Shown: positions 43,610 to 54,062, counted from the first letter of the stretch. The stretch is DNA of 64,000 nt from Bacillus litorisediminis (GCF_022808645.1 NZ_JAKZKT010000003.1:114676-178675); one strand, 5' to 3'. Numbers and translations are program-made. Notes: generated by a model not told the origin, from the sequence alone.

Positions 43610-44908
43610 ATGGAAGAGGCTTTAAAGTTAAAAAAAGCAACCTATCACTTGTATACCTTTACGATTAGCAAACTAATTTCATCGTTTGGAGCACAAGTGT
43701 ATGCCTTTGCCATCAGCTTCTATATCCTGCAATTAACTGGCTCTGCCACTAGCTTTGCCACCAATCTCGTATGCAATATTTTACCGCGCACACTGGCTGC
43801 TCCTTTTGCCGGGTACATTGCGGACCGGTACTCGAGAAAATCCATTGCGATTACTTCACAAGTCATAACGACCCTCGCAATCGGCGGGCTTCTTACCGTC
43901 AGCTTAGCGCAAGGACTTTCATTAATTGCGATTTATACAACCACCAGTATTTTGTCACTAACCTCTCTTTTTTCTGGAGTCGCCTTCACTTCATCCATTA
44001 CCGGACTTGTGGATCAAGCAAGAATTCAGAAAGCCATGTCATTGAACCAAATGGCCCTCTCCTTTGCAGCCATCGGGAGCCCGGCTGTCGGCGGACTTTT
44101 ATACGGAGCCGTTTCCATGCCCGTTTTTCTCATTATGTATATGGTTGCCTCTAGCTTCGCCATCATCCTGGAAGCTACGATGAATTTCAAGCTTTTCGCG
44201 AAAAGAAAACAGTCCGTTGAAGGAGAAAAGAAAGAAAAGATGTGGCAAAGTATCAAAGCTGGTATCAGCTACTTGAAAACACAGACAGTTTTCATGACGA
44301 TCATCTGGATTTCACTGCTGATTAACTTTCTAATGGGGGCTTTCGAAGTCGGATATTCATTTATTTTGATCGAAAAATTACAGATGGAATCCCAGCATTT
44401 TGGTTTAACACAAGGTGCTTTTGCAGTTGGAATGTTTCTCTTTTCCATTTACTTCTCTATGCGGAAAGAAGTCAAATTTCCGCTATTAGTGTCGAAACGA
44501 GGAATTTTCGCAATGGCAGCCATCATGGGAGCCATTGCGATACCACTGATGGTTTCACTGTCATATGCTTCGACATTTATTTATTATATCGTACTCATGT
44601 TTGGTTTCGGATCCATGATGATCATTGTTAACACGCCAATCCAAGTCATGATGCAAAAGAGGATTGATGATGATTACAAAGGGCGGGTATTCTCGATTCT
44701 TGAAATGATGGCAATGGGCCTCATGCCACTAGGGATGATCATTTACGGATTCCTCTACGACTATCTCCCGGCTCAATGGATCCTGCTCTCATCAGCAGCA
44801 GTACTAATCGGTGTTGTTCTCATTCTAGGGAGACCATCCGTGATTCAAAAAGCTCATCCTGACCTTTCTAAAAAACCATCGGTAGACAGTAATGTGTTAG
44901 GGGCATAG
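43610..44908 (+). CDS. MFS efflux transporter
   Basis: 432 residues from the ATG at 43610, preceded by GGGGTGGGG; a longer reading frame would run through the operator. About 12 membrane segments are present, with AGYIADRYSRKSI near residue 65 (the A-motif between helices 2 and 3) and a charged central loop (KLFAKRKQSVEGEKKEKMWQ). It belongs to the macrolide/drug-type MFS branch. The region 44909-45096 holds only its terminator and no gene. Confidence 0.87.
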   Translation: MEEALKLKKATYHLYTFTISKLISSFGAQVYAFAISFYILQLTGSATSFATNLVCNILPRTLAAPFAGYIADRYSRKSIAITSQVITTLAIGGLLTVSLAQGLSLIAIYTTTSILSLTSLFSGVAFTSSITGLVDQARIQKAMSLNQMALSFAAIGSPAVGGLLYGAVSMPVFLIMYMVASSFAIILEATMNFKLFAKRKQSVEGEKKEKMWQSIKAGISYLKTQTVFMTIIWISLLINFLMGAFEVGYSFILIEKLQMESQHFGLTQGAFAVGMFLFSIYFSMRKEVKFPLLVSKRGIFAMAAIMGAIAIPLMVSLSYASTFIYYIVLMFGFGSMMIIVNTPIQVMMQKRIDDDYKGRVFSILEMMAMGLMPLGMIIYGFLYDYLPAQWILLSSAAVLIGVVLILGRPSVIQKAHPDLSKKPSVDSNVLGA

Positions 44909-44926
44909 TCATTTTATAGAATTTGG

Positions 44927-44977
44927 GCGTAACCTATAGGGTGTCATCTAACCACTTTGGGTTACGCTCTTTTTTTG
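44927..44977 (+). terminator. Terminator after the MFS gene
   Basis: GCGTAACC, 25-base interior, GGTTACGC, then CTCTTTTTTT, about 20 bases after the stop. Confidence 0.8.
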
Positions 44978-45096
44978 TCAATTTAAAAAATAAATATGGA
45001 AATCATCGCAGCTTAAACATTATGGACCGCTAATTCTTGTCCACTCTCTTGTCAGGCATGTCTCCTGTCCCTCTTGTCCTGGGTGGTTCCGTTTTG

Positions 45097-46128
45097 TCAA
45101 TGCTCGTCAAATTGAAAGTACTGCCTAATTTTCGGAAAATGAATAATGGCCCTTGTATACTCGCCTGCCTCTGATTCAATCGTGAGGTCATGGCCTAATT
45201 TAGCAGCGAGCTTTTTCGCCAAATATAATCCCATCCCCGTTGACTTTCCGTACAATCTCCCGGTCGTTCCCGTGAAGCCTTTTTCAAAAACTCGATGCAG
45301 GTCTTCTGGAGTAATCCCAATTCCATTATCCTTGATGACTAGCCGCCTTTCCTTCCGATCCTCTTCAAAACGAACTGAGATTTCTCCGCCTTCGTTTGTA
45401 TATTTGAGTGAATTCATCAAGATTTGATCCACGACAAACCCAAGCCATTTGCTCTCACTATGGACAACCTGGCCTGCAATCTCCATTTGAAAGCGGATCC
45501 CTTTATTGATAAAGAGCTTGGCATATTTTTTCACACTCTTATGAATGACTTGTTTCACTGGTATGTCTGTGATGAAGTAATCTTTAGCAAATGAATCCGT
45601 ACGAGATTGAAAGAGTGCTTGCTCCACATAATGATCAATTTTATCCATTTCATCCTCTAACTTATCTACTAAATATTCAATTGACTTTCCTTCACTATTT
45701 TCCATCAGCAGCCGGCTGGCAGCGATGGGAAGCTTTACTTCATGAATCCACGCCATAATAAATTCCTGCTGATCCCGCTTTTCATCATATAATTTCTGAA
45801 GCTGGGCATGATTGTTGCTGATCATTTTTTGTAAAAGCTCTACATATAGCATCTGTTGATGATTCTGGATATGAGGCGTAAGCGAACCGATATCCTCCAG
45901 TCCGCTTTCAATCATGTCATGGAGATTTACGTAAAACTTTCTTTTATAAAAATAACCGAGGACGATGTAAAGAATGGCCAATAAACCACAGCCAATGTGG
46001 ATATATAGGATATTTCCAATCGGAATTGAATGAACACTGACTAGCATCGTTAAGGAAACAAAAATCATGATCATCACATAGAAACCGAGGAAAAACCGTT
46101 TATCTTTGATATATTCAAAAAAGTTCAT
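45097..46128 (-). CDS. BceS-like intramembrane-sensing histidine kinase
   Basis: 343 residues. Two membrane helices (about 12-32 and 40-60) are separated by only a few residues, so there is no sensor domain outside the cell, as in BceS-type kinases that read the flux of their ABC partner. The H-box WIHEVKLPIAASRLL has His129; the ATPase shows NSLKYTNEGG, DNGIGITPEDL and GKSTGMGLYLAKKLA. It overlaps the response-regulator gene by 4 bases. Confidence 0.9.
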   Translation of the reverse strand: MNFFEYIKDKRFFLGFYVMIMIFVSLTMLVSVHSIPIGNILYIHIGCGLLAILYIVLGYFYKRKFYVNLHDMIESGLEDIGSLTPHIQNHQQMLYVELLQKMISNNHAQLQKLYDEKRDQQEFIMAWIHEVKLPIAASRLLMENSEGKSIEYLVDKLEDEMDKIDHYVEQALFQSRTDSFAKDYFITDIPVKQVIHKSVKKYAKLFINKGIRFQMEIAGQVVHSESKWLGFVVDQILMNSLKYTNEGGEISVRFEEDRKERRLVIKDNGIGITPEDLHRVFEKGFTGTTGRLYGKSTGMGLYLAKKLAAKLGHDLTIESEAGEYTRAIIHFPKIRQYFQFDEH

Positions 46129-46796
46129 TGGATGATGTACCCTTCTCCCCTTTTAGTCGAAATAAAATCATCTTTCCCCAACTCAGCGAGCTTCTTTCGC
46201 AGCCGTGTGATATTTACGGTTAACGTATTATCATCGATAAAGCTTTCGTCCTTCCAAAGACTCCGCATCATTTTCGTCCGATTCACAACAGTCCCTTTCT
46301 GCTGCATTAAAAGCCTTAATATAATAAACTCAGTCTTGGTTAAATCCGCTTTATTTCCTTGATATATAATTTCCCAGTCTTTCAAGTCTAAGATAACCCC
46401 GTTATGCTCGAGCACGTTCGGTTCAATATCCATATAGGAATAAGACCGGCGCAGCAGGGCGTTGATTTTAGCTATTAAGACATTGGTATCAAATGGCTTT
46501 TGAATAAAATCGTCTCCTCCCATGTTCATCGCCATTACCATGTCCATTGCTGAATCACGGGAAGAGATAAAGATAACAGGGACTTTTGAAAACTCTCTGA
46601 TTTTACTGCACCAATAAAACCCGTCAAATGAAGGAAGGTTAATATCAAGCAGGATTAAATGAGGTTTTTCGGATATCACCACCTGCAAAACGTCTTCGAA
46701 CTCGTCTGCCGTAACCACTTCAAAGCCCCATTTTGCAAGGCTTTCTCCCAGCATATCCCGAATCGTCTTTTCATCTTCTACAATCATTATTTTCAC
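46125..46796 (-). CDS. BceR-like OmpR-family response regulator
   Basis: 223 residues: receiver domain with Asp51 (LILLDINLPSFDG) and the acidic pocket VEDEK, then a winged-helix domain (EFIILRLLMQQKGTVVNRTKMMRSLWKDESFIDDNTLTVNITRLRKKLAELG). It pairs with the kinase that follows and is divergent from the ABC genes at 47007, whose upstream region contains a matching inverted repeat. Confidence 0.92.
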   Translation of the reverse strand: MKIMIVEDEKTIRDMLGESLAKWGFEVVTADEFEDVLQVVISEKPHLILLDINLPSFDGFYWCSKIREFSKVPVIFISSRDSAMDMVMAMNMGGDDFIQKPFDTNVLIAKINALLRRSYSYMDIEPNVLEHNGVILDLKDWEIIYQGNKADLTKTEFIILRLLMQQKGTVVNRTKMMRSLWKDESFIDDNTLTVNITRLRKKLAELGKDDFISTKRGEGYIIQ

Positions 46797-46887
46797 ACTC
46801 TAATCCCCCTTCTTACAAGTGAGCATGTACAGAATTATTAATTCATCTTGATTCCATACTACTAAAAATAGTTCGGTTTCTGCATGC

Positions 46888-46954
46888 AGCTTACAAAAAT
46901 GTAAGCTTTAAAGGAGAAACTGTAAGATTACGTGAATGTTATATCAGATACAAT
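46888..46954 (+). promoter_or_regulatory. BceR-type binding site and promoter of the ABC genes
   Basis: AGCTTACA-AAAA-TGTAAGCT (46888-46907) is a perfect inverted repeat that fits the TNACA-N4-TGTAA pattern of Bce/Psd regulators. Nineteen bases on is a weak -35 (GATTAC, 46926-46931), 17-base spacer, TACAAT (46949-46954). A poor -35 with an activator site upstream is normal for these promoters. Confidence 0.8.
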
Positions 46955-47006
46955 GAGATTGTTCAGTACTGAGAAACCAACATTTACTTATGGGGGATTG
47001 AAATAG

Positions 47007-47774
47007 ATGAAGAAAATTGTAGAAGGAACACAAATCAAGAAAATATACGGAGCAAAAGGAAACGTCTTTACCGCCCTCGATAACATTGATTTAACTGTCT
47101 ATGAAGGAGAGTTTGTTGGCATTATGGGTCCTTCTGGAGCAGGTAAATCTACGCTCTTAAATGTAGTAGCGACCATTGATCAGCCGACATCTGGTGAAAT
47201 TCTAATCGACGGGATCAACATTAGAAGCATGAATGAAGAACAATTGTCTGCCTTCCGCAGAGATAAGCTTGGTTTCATTTTTCAGGACTATCATTTACTT
47301 GATACGTTAACGGTAAAAGAAAATATAGTGCTTCCGCTGGCCTTGGCGAAAATGAATGTCAGCACATTAGAAGAAAAGGTTATAGCTGTAGCGGATCGGT
47401 TTGGCATCCGTTCGATTTTAGACAAGTATCCCTATCAAATCTCGGGCGGACAGAAACAGCGAACAGCTGCCTCTCGTGCCATCGTGACAAAACCGAGCTT
47501 ACTTTTAGCTGATGAACCTACTGGTGCCCTTGATTCTAAGTCAGCAACGGATTTATTAGAAAGCTTAAAAGACTTAAGCGAGCAAGACCATGCCACCATT
47601 CTGATGGTAACACATGACGGGTTTGCTGCCAGCTACTGTCAAAGAATCTTGTTCATTAAAGACGGAAAGCTATTTACAGAACTTGTGAAAGGCAATAAAA
47701 CCCGCAGAGAGTTTTTTAACAAGGTGTTAGATGTCCTTTCAGCTCTGGGAGGTGGCACAAGTGACGCTATTTAG
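47007..47774 (+). CDS. BceA-like ABC transporter ATPase
   Basis: 255 residues with GPSGAGKST at 41-49, the Q-loop FIFQDYHLLDTLTVKENI near 90, ISGGQKQRTAASRA near 144 and LLLADEPTGALDSKS near 165. It is the ATPase of a Bce-type peptide-antibiotic resistance pump. The gene overlaps the permease start by 14 bases. With the divergent kinase and regulator it forms a complete four-gene module. Confidence 0.92.
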   Translation: MKKIVEGTQIKKIYGAKGNVFTALDNIDLTVYEGEFVGIMGPSGAGKSTLLNVVATIDQPTSGEILIDGINIRSMNEEQLSAFRRDKLGFIFQDYHLLDTLTVKENIVLPLALAKMNVSTLEEKVIAVADRFGIRSILDKYPYQISGGQKQRTAASRAIVTKPSLLLADEPTGALDSKSATDLLESLKDLSEQDHATILMVTHDGFAASYCQRILFIKDGKLFTELVKGNKTRREFFNKVLDVLSALGGGTSDAI

Positions 47775-49677
47775 TCTTGCGAAAAAGAATATTAAAGGGA
47801 ACTTTAGAAATTATGTGGTTTATTTCATTTCCCTTGTATTTAGTATGGTTATTTACTTCACGTTTGTTTCGTTACAATACAGCGATAAAATTCAAGAAAG
47901 TATTCTTTTATCAGAGACAATGGACTTTATGTTCATGGCCTCCTCTGCTGTTTTGATTTTGTTTGTCGGCATCTTTATTCTCTATTCGAATTCATTTTTT
48001 ACAAGACAGAGAAAAAAAGAAGTCGGTCTTTATTCAATGCTTGGCTTACGCAAGAAAACGATTGGCAAAATGCTATTCTATGAAAACTTAATAATGGGAA
48101 TCATCGCTCTCATCATTGGGATCGTTCTCGGAGCCGTCCTTTCCCAGCTATTTTCGATGATTTTAATCAAATTGATGGGATCTGCTGCTGTGGTAGACTT
48201 CAGTATCTCAATCGCAGCGATTGTCCAAACCGCGTCCGTATTTATGGTCATCATTCTTTTTACGTCCGTCCAAAGTTACCGGATCATCTATCGATTTAAA
48301 TTAATTGAGCTATTTCAAGCCCAGAAAAAAGGAGAACAAGCACCGCAGGTTTCGGCTGTATCCACTGTCATTGGACTAGTTATGCTTGGTATAAGCTACT
48401 ATTTAATCCTAAGACCTTTTCCAGAAGAACTTACCAATGAGTATGTGCAGTTTAATTACGGCTCTGCGTTAATCTTATTAATCATCGGAACCCATTTATT
48501 TTTCCGCTCGGTCACCTTATTTATTTTAAAAGGATTTCAGAAAAATAAAGCACGCTATTATCGGGGGATCAACCTGCTTGTCACGTCCCAGCTTTTGTAT
48601 CGCATTAGAGGCAATGCGCGGACCTTTACTCTAATCGCAATTTTAAGCGCAGCCACTATAAGTTTCTTTGGCGCTACGTATAGTGGTTATTATGGAAGCG
48701 AACAAAGGGCTAAAGATGATGTCCCTTTCACTTATACCCATCTATCGAGAGGGGATGAATTTGACCAGCAGGCTGAGGACCTTATTAAAAAGGATTCGGA
48801 GCATCCCGTGCTGGCCGAGGTTACGATTCCAATTATTAAAGTAAGCGGAGAGCTTTCCTTTAAGCTCGATTATGTAACTGAACCTATGAAACTTCTTTCA
48901 GAAACCGCTTTTAATCAAGTGTCTGAAGCGTTGAATCGGGATAAAAAAGTATCCCTGTCCGGGAATGAAGCAGCTGTCATCAAGCCGAGATTAACGGAGT
49001 TTAAAGCCGAGCAATTTATCGGTGAAAGCATCACGCTTGCAAGTCAACAAACCCTTTCGATTACGGATCTGGCAACAGACTCGATCCTCCCATTTGATTA
49101 CCCTGATTTCTTTATTGTGGTAAGTGATGAAGTATTTGCAGAGGTATCGAAAGAAATCACACCGCTTACCTATCGGGCTTATGAAGTGGAGAATGAGAAG
49201 ACAACAGAAGCTACCGCAATAGCTTTTGATCAACTGGCCGGAAAGGACTTTCAGGTTACTTCCTCCTTTTATATCGCCTATAAAGAAGGGAAAGAAGGCA
49301 ATGCGCTCAGTCTCTTTATACTCGGATTTTTAGGACTAGTCTTTCTGGCCGCAACCGGAAGTATCATTTACTTTAAACAGCTGACAGAAGCCAATGAAGT
49401 GAAACCAAACTATGATATCTTGCGAAAAGTCGGTGTCAGCAAAAAAGAAGTCCGAAAAACCATCCAAAAACAATCAAGCTTTGTTTTCGGACTTCCGTTA
49501 ACTGTCGGAATCTTACACGGAAGCGCCATTTTGCATTTTACAAGTAATTTCATATCCAATCTGATAGGAGCTAATATGGTTGTTCCTTTAATTACGGCAA
49601 TGGCTTCCTTTATTTTGATTTACATCATCTATTATGTGCTGACCGTTAACACCTATCATAATATTGTTAATAAATAA
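47761..49677 (+). CDS. BceB-like ABC permease
   Basis: 638 residues from a GTG at 47761 with GGGAGGTGG seven bases before it; the frame is open 10 codons further upstream but without an RBS. The layout is ten membrane segments with a large outside domain (about residues 300-500) between helices VII and VIII, the BceB pattern. It starts MTLFSLAKKNIKGNFRNYVVYFISLVFSMVIYF-like, as Bce permeases do. It protects against cell-wall-targeting peptides, such as bacitracin or lantibiotics; the specific drug is not predictable. The next gene to the right is on the other strand. Confidence 0.9.
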   Translation: MTLFSLAKKNIKGNFRNYVVYFISLVFSMVIYFTFVSLQYSDKIQESILLSETMDFMFMASSAVLILFVGIFILYSNSFFTRQRKKEVGLYSMLGLRKKTIGKMLFYENLIMGIIALIIGIVLGAVLSQLFSMILIKLMGSAAVVDFSISIAAIVQTASVFMVIILFTSVQSYRIIYRFKLIELFQAQKKGEQAPQVSAVSTVIGLVMLGISYYLILRPFPEELTNEYVQFNYGSALILLIIGTHLFFRSVTLFILKGFQKNKARYYRGINLLVTSQLLYRIRGNARTFTLIAILSAATISFFGATYSGYYGSEQRAKDDVPFTYTHLSRGDEFDQQAEDLIKKDSEHPVLAEVTIPIIKVSGELSFKLDYVTEPMKLLSETAFNQVSEALNRDKKVSLSGNEAAVIKPRLTEFKAEQFIGESITLASQQTLSITDLATDSILPFDYPDFFIVVSDEVFAEVSKEITPLTYRAYEVENEKTTEATAIAFDQLAGKDFQVTSSFYIAYKEGKEGNALSLFILGFLGLVFLAATGSIIYFKQLTEANEVKPNYDILRKVGVSKKEVRKTIQKQSSFVFGLPLTVGILHGSAILHFTSNFISNLIGANMVVPLITAMASFILIYIIYYVLTVNTYHNIVNK

Positions 49678-49875
49678 AAAGGATCAGACCTCCAGTGCAT
49701 TCCAGCTTTCGTCCACTGGGGTCTGTCCCTCAACCAAAAACATTACTATTTAAAAAAATCCTTTGGATTTGTTTTTTTATTTATTTGCAACCAATGACTT
49801 TTTTCTAATTTCCGTTAAGAAAATGCTTCTTCTGTATGTAAATACTTATTTGAAACAATCTTTTTTATACAAAGA

Positions 49876-49910
49876 TAAAAAAATAGAGCACTGCACGTTT
49901 GCAGTACTCT
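49876..49910 (-). terminator. Terminator after the MMSDH-type gene
   Basis: Reverse strand AGAGTACTGCAA, loop, TGCAGTGCTCT, then ATTTTTTTA, 14 bases after the stop at 49924. The plus strand has CTTTTTC after the stem, so it may also serve the Bce genes. Confidence 0.8.
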
Positions 49911-49923
49911 TTTTCTATGAATC

Positions 49924-51384
49924 TTACACCCAACGGGTTGTGATCACTTTTTTGCGTGTATAAAATTGTAATCCATCTTTACCATTGGCATGGAGATCAC
50001 CATAGAAAGAATCTTTCCAGCCGGAAAACGGAAAGAAGGCCATTGGAGCTGGTACTCCAATATTAACCCCTAGCATGCCAGCATCAATATTTTCGCGGAA
50101 CTTTCTGACACTTCCCCCATCATTCGTAAAAATACAGGCTCCATTTGCAAAACGGGATTGATTGGAAAGTTCGATGGCTTCGTCTAAATTTTTCACACGG
50201 GCAATGGATAATACTGGCGCAAAAATTTCATCCTGCCAAATTTTCATGCCTGTTGTTACATGATCAAAAATGGTCGGGCCGACAAAATAGCCTTTCTTTT
50301 GTGCAGCTTCATCCTTACGGCCGTCACGTACAAGAGTTGCGCCCTCTTCAACACCGGTTTCAATATATTTTAAAGTCCGTTCCTTATGCTGCTCCCGAAT
50401 GACGGGACCTAAGAAAATTCCTTCATCTAGTCCATTCCCAATCGTAATCTTATTTGCTTTATCCGTAAGTAACTCTAAAAATGCATCTGCCACAGTCTCT
50501 TCGACGGCCACTACTGATGCAGCCATACAGCGTTCACCTGCTGAACCGAAGGCTGCATTTAAAATTTGTGTAGCTGCGTTATCTAAGTTGGCATCTTTAA
50601 GCACGATTGAATGGTTTTTCGCACCCGCTAAAGCCTGAACGCGTTTTAAATTCGCAGTGCCGCGCTTGTAGACATACTCTGCAACAGGCTGGGAGCCAAC
50701 AAAGGAAATAGCTGCCACCTTTTTATGATCCAAAAGCCCATTCACGACATCATGAGCACCATGAACAATATTGAATACCCCTTTTGGAAGACCCGCTTCT
50801 TCTAACAATTCAGCTAAGCGATTGGCTAGTAAGGGGGTTCGTTCTGATGGTTTTAAAACAAAAGTATTTCCGGTCACGATCGCCATAGGGAACATCCAGC
50901 AAGGGACCATCATTGGAAAGTTGAATGGTGTAATCCCTCCGATGACACCAATCGGATAACGATACACACCTGACTCTAAATCGGTCGCGATAGAAGCTAA
51001 TTGCTCACCCATCATAAGGGAAGGTGCACCGGCTGCAAATTCAACATTTTCTATTCCGCGCTGAACCTCACCTTGTGCTTCTGTGAAGTTTTTTCCATTT
51101 TCAAGAGTGATGAGTCTGGCTAATTCGTCCCAATGGTCAACTAATAATTGCTGATATTTAAATAAAATTCGCGCCCGCTTTGGGACCGGCACTTCCTTCC
51201 AAGTTTGGAATGCTTCGAAGGCAACATCAACGGCATGATCGACATCTTCAGAGCTGGAAATCGGTACGTACGCAATAATCTCGCCAGTCGCTGGATTGTA
51301 GACTGGTTCTGTTTGATTGGATTTAGCTTCAATCCATTCTCCGCCTACATAGTTCTTTAGTGTTTTAACAGCAGTCTGAGTCAT
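49924..51384 (-). CDS. mmsA: CoA-acylating (methyl)malonate-semialdehyde dehydrogenase
   Basis: 486 residues from the ATG at 51384, which has AAAGGGGA upstream. The aldehyde dehydrogenase fold carries the MMSDH signatures [33 protein letters not shown] near residues 145-175 and [12 protein letters not shown] with catalytic Cys near 283. It converts malonate semialdehyde or methylmalonate semialdehyde plus CoA to acetyl-CoA or propionyl-CoA with loss of CO2. It is the third gene of the sigma-54 operon; an IolA role is less likely because no inositol genes are near. Confidence 0.9.
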   Translation of the reverse strand: MTQTAVKTLKNYVGGEWIEAKSNQTEPVYNPATGEIIAYVPISSSEDVDHAVDVAFEAFQTWKEVPVPKRARILFKYQQLLVDHWDELARLITLENGKNFTEAQGEVQRGIENVEFAAGAPSLMMGEQLASIATDLESGVYRYPIGVIGGITPFNFPMMVPCWMFPMAIVTGNTFVLKPSERTPLLANRLAELLEEAGLPKGVFNIVHGAHDVVNGLLDHKKVAAISFVGSQPVAEYVYKRGTANLKRVQALAGAKNHSIVLKDANLDNAATQILNAAFGSAGERCMAASVVAVEETVADAFLELLTDKANKITIGNGLDEGIFLGPVIREQHKERTLKYIETGVEEGATLVRDGRKDEAAQKKGYFVGPTIFDHVTTGMKIWQDEIFAPVLSIARVKNLDEAIELSNQSRFANGACIFTNDGGSVRKFRENIDAGMLGVNIGVPAPMAFFPFSGWKDSFYGDLHANGKDGLQFYTRKKVITTRWV

Positions 51385-51434
51385 GTAAGGATCCCCTTTC
51401 AATCTATGATTTTATTTTTATTTGTAAAGAATCT

Positions 51435-52790
51435 TTAAAAAATAGAGTAAAGAATTACCGCCAAGAATAGAACAATGGTAGGTAAAATGACACTTAGCAT
51501 AAAGATAGGTTTGTATGCACGACTATGTTCCTCACCACATATAGCCCGAATAGTCGTTACAACATACCCATTGTGCGGAAGTGAATCAAGGCCGCCAGAA
51601 GCTAATGCGGAAATCCGATGCATCGCACCCGGATCGAGACCTTGCGCCATATAAATAGGTGAAAGAATTGGCAATGCAATCCCTAACCCGCCCGATGCAG
51701 AACCAGTGATTCCGCAAATTAAGGTAACTCCCACTGCCAGTCCTAACAATGGAGGTCCAGGCATATTCACCAAGCCTTCAATTAAAGTATCAAAGGCCGG
51801 AACCGTAGCAGCCACACTGCCAAAACCAACAACCGCACAAGTATTGGCAATCGCTACTAATGAGTTTTGCGCTCCGATAGCTAATGAATTCCAAAATTCC
51901 TTCAAATATTTACTCATAGTTATACATGCGTCAGCGATCCCAATCACTAACGCAATTAATAAAGCGATGGTTGGATCCATAAATTGCCCTAATACATTTA
52001 GCAATACAATAACTAAAATCAATGGCAAAACGGCAAGAAAAACATGAGGTAAATCCTTCGCTTTTTGCTCAGGGTTCATGTCCATACTTTCAGCTGCAAG
52101 ACTGGCTGCCATTTCTTCTTTAGCTTCTAATGGCGATGTTCTCGGAAGGGAGAATACCTCCCCGTTTTGAGAAGCCTTTTTCACAACTCTTCCTATATAT
52201 AATCCGCCTGCTACCATAATAATCAAGGCACAGAGAACACCAATCCACCCGCCCGCAGTTGGCGTAGTGCCAAAGAATTCGGTTGGAATAATATTTTGAA
52301 TTTCAGGTGAACCCGGTGAAGTCATGGTAAAGGAAATAGAGCCAAACACTAAGGCTGCCGGAATAAACCGGTGCGGTAAATTGGCAGTCCGGAATAACGA
52401 AACCGCAATTGGATAAACTGCAAAACCAACCACAAACAAACTAACTCCGCCATATGTCATAATCGCTGCTGCAGCCACCACAGCAAATACAGCCCGTTTT
52501 ACTCCAAACTTGGTGCTAATCCAGGTCGCAATACTTTCAGCCGATCTCGTTTCTTCCATGAATTTTCCAAAAACAGCTCCAAGTAAAAAAACAAAGAACC
52601 AGGAAGAAAAATAGTTCACAAACCCGGTCATATAATCATCCATTAAGGCTGTTTCTAAATTTAATCCCCCTAAAACCGCGACCAGCACAGAACAAAGAAT
52701 CGCCGAGACAATAATATTGATGCCCTTCATCGTCAAATACACTAATAGTGCCAATGACCCAATTAAACCAACGAATCCTAACACTTCCAT
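51435..52790 (-). CDS. GntP-family proton symporter
   Basis: 451 residues with about 12 membrane segments. GntP marks: AVFGKFMEETRSAESIATWI near residue 76, PGSPEIQNIIPTEFFGTTPTAGGWIGV near 158, GITGSASGGLGIALPILSPIYMA near 358 and SGGLDSLPHNGYVVTTI near 393. Members import gluconate, 3-hydroxybutyrate and other hydroxy acids. It lies between the iron alcohol dehydrogenase and MMSDH genes, so it likely imports the hydroxy acid they oxidise. Confidence 0.9.
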   Translation of the reverse strand: MEVLGFVGLIGSLALLVYLTMKGINIIVSAILCSVLVAVLGGLNLETALMDDYMTGFVNYFSSWFFVFLLGAVFGKFMEETRSAESIATWISTKFGVKRAVFAVVAAAAIMTYGGVSLFVVGFAVYPIAVSLFRTANLPHRFIPAALVFGSISFTMTSPGSPEIQNIIPTEFFGTTPTAGGWIGVLCALIIMVAGGLYIGRVVKKASQNGEVFSLPRTSPLEAKEEMAASLAAESMDMNPEQKAKDLPHVFLAVLPLILVIVLLNVLGQFMDPTIALLIALVIGIADACITMSKYLKEFWNSLAIGAQNSLVAIANTCAVVGFGSVAATVPAFDTLIEGLVNMPGPPLLGLAVGVTLICGITGSASGGLGIALPILSPIYMAQGLDPGAMHRISALASGGLDSLPHNGYVVTTIRAICGEEHSRAYKPIFMLSVILPTIVLFLAVILYSIF

Positions 52791-52817
52791 ACTTTTCTCC
52801 CCATTCCCCTAACATTT

Positions 52818-54005
52818 TTAAAGTACGGAACTTTTAACTGAGTAGTCGTAGCTGTAGCAAATTCGGTAAAGTTCCTCGATTTCTTCTTTTGCCGGCACTC
52901 TAGGATTGTTTTGCGGACTTCCGCTCGCCAGCGCATCTGTCGCCATTTTATCGAGAGCGCTTTCAAATTGCTCCTGATCAATTCCCCATCCCTGTAAATT
53001 GGGGATATTTAATTCCAGGCATAGCTTTTTTACAGATTGTACAGCAATATCTGCTGCTTCTTCATTTGATAATCGGTTCGCTTCCGGATTAAAATAACGG
53101 CCTAAGTCCGCCAAACGATCGACACAATGCGCTTGACTAAATTCAAGCACTGCCGGAAGCAGCATCGCATTAGAGAACCCATGAGGCACATGGAATAACG
53201 CCCCAATTGGTCTTGACATCCCATGAACTAAGCAGACAGATGCATTAGAAAAAGCCATTCCAGCTTGCAAAGCGCCTAAGGACATCGCTTCTCTCGCCTG
53301 AAGATTGTCCCCATCTTTATAGGCATCTTTTAGATTTCCGACAATAAGTTCCATGGCGGATAGAGCCAACACATCGGTCATCGGGTGAGCACGGCGTGAA
53401 ATATAAGCTTCAACCGCATGACTTAATGCATCAACACCCGTTGCAGCGGTAACAGGCTTAGGTGATGACACTGTTAATAAGGGGTCAACAATAGCCACAG
53501 TTGGCATAAGGGCAGGCTGCTTAATCATCATTTTTACATCGCTGGTTGTATTCGTAATGACCGTAACATCCGTTGCTTCAGACCCTGTTCCTGCTGTAGT
53601 CGGAATCGCAATATGAGGAATCGGCGCTCTACTTGCAATCTTTTTGCCTCCCATGAAATCGCCAATGTATCCGCTGTTGGTTGCGAGAATTGCGACTGCT
53701 TTCGCTGTATCAATACAGCTGCCTCCTCCGAGTGAAAGGACCAGATCGCACTGTTCTTGTTTTAGAAGATTCAAAGCCTCCTCCACATAAACATCGGTTG
53801 GCTCTGATTTGACCCCAGTATAGACAGCGCTCGTGATTCCTTCTTTGATAAGCAGATCGCGAAGCTTTCCGACATTGCCTAGGCCTTCCATAATATGATC
53901 ACTGATAATGAGCGCTTTTTTTCCTCTTAATGCGGCCTCCTTTCCAACCGTATCAAATGCATGGCGTCCATAAGAAATGGTTTGCGGTGCTCGAAATAAT
54001 CCCAA
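52818..54005 (-). CDS. Iron-containing alcohol dehydrogenase (first)
   Basis: 395 residues, group III alcohol dehydrogenase. NAD motif LSLGGGSCIDTAKAVA near residue 95, TAGTGSEATDVTVI near 140, and the metal ligands in GVDALSHAVEAYIS (Asp/His near 200) and HGMSRPIGALFHVPHGFSNAMLLP (His residues near 265-280). It oxidises an alcohol or hydroxy acid to an aldehyde. It is the first gene of the operon with GntP and MMSDH, and a sigma-54 promoter lies 40 bases upstream. Confidence 0.92.
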   Translation of the reverse strand: MGLFRAPQTISYGRHAFDTVGKEAALRGKKALIISDHIMEGLGNVGKLRDLLIKEGITSAVYTGVKSEPTDVYVEEALNLLKQEQCDLVLSLGGGSCIDTAKAVAILATNSGYIGDFMGGKKIASRAPIPHIAIPTTAGTGSEATDVTVITNTTSDVKMMIKQPALMPTVAIVDPLLTVSSPKPVTAATGVDALSHAVEAYISRRAHPMTDVLALSAMELIVGNLKDAYKDGDNLQAREAMSLGALQAGMAFSNASVCLVHGMSRPIGALFHVPHGFSNAMLLPAVLEFSQAHCVDRLADLGRYFNPEANRLSNEEAADIAVQSVKKLCLELNIPNLQGWGIDQEQFESALDKMATDALASGSPQNNPRVPAKEEIEELYRICYSYDYSVKSSVL

Positions 54006-54045
54006 ACGCTGACACTCCTTTCTATTCGATTACAACTTTATAACA

Positions 54046-54062
54046 TGCAAGAAGTGTGCCAA
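54046..54062 (-). promoter_or_regulatory. Sigma-54 (SigL) promoter of the alcohol dehydrogenase operon
   Basis: Reverse strand TTGGCAC-ACTTC-TTGCA. The GG (-24) and GC (-12) pairs are spaced 12 bases apart, exactly as the TTGGCACN5TTGCW consensus requires. The only enhancer-binding protein gene in the window lies directly upstream. Confidence 0.92.
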
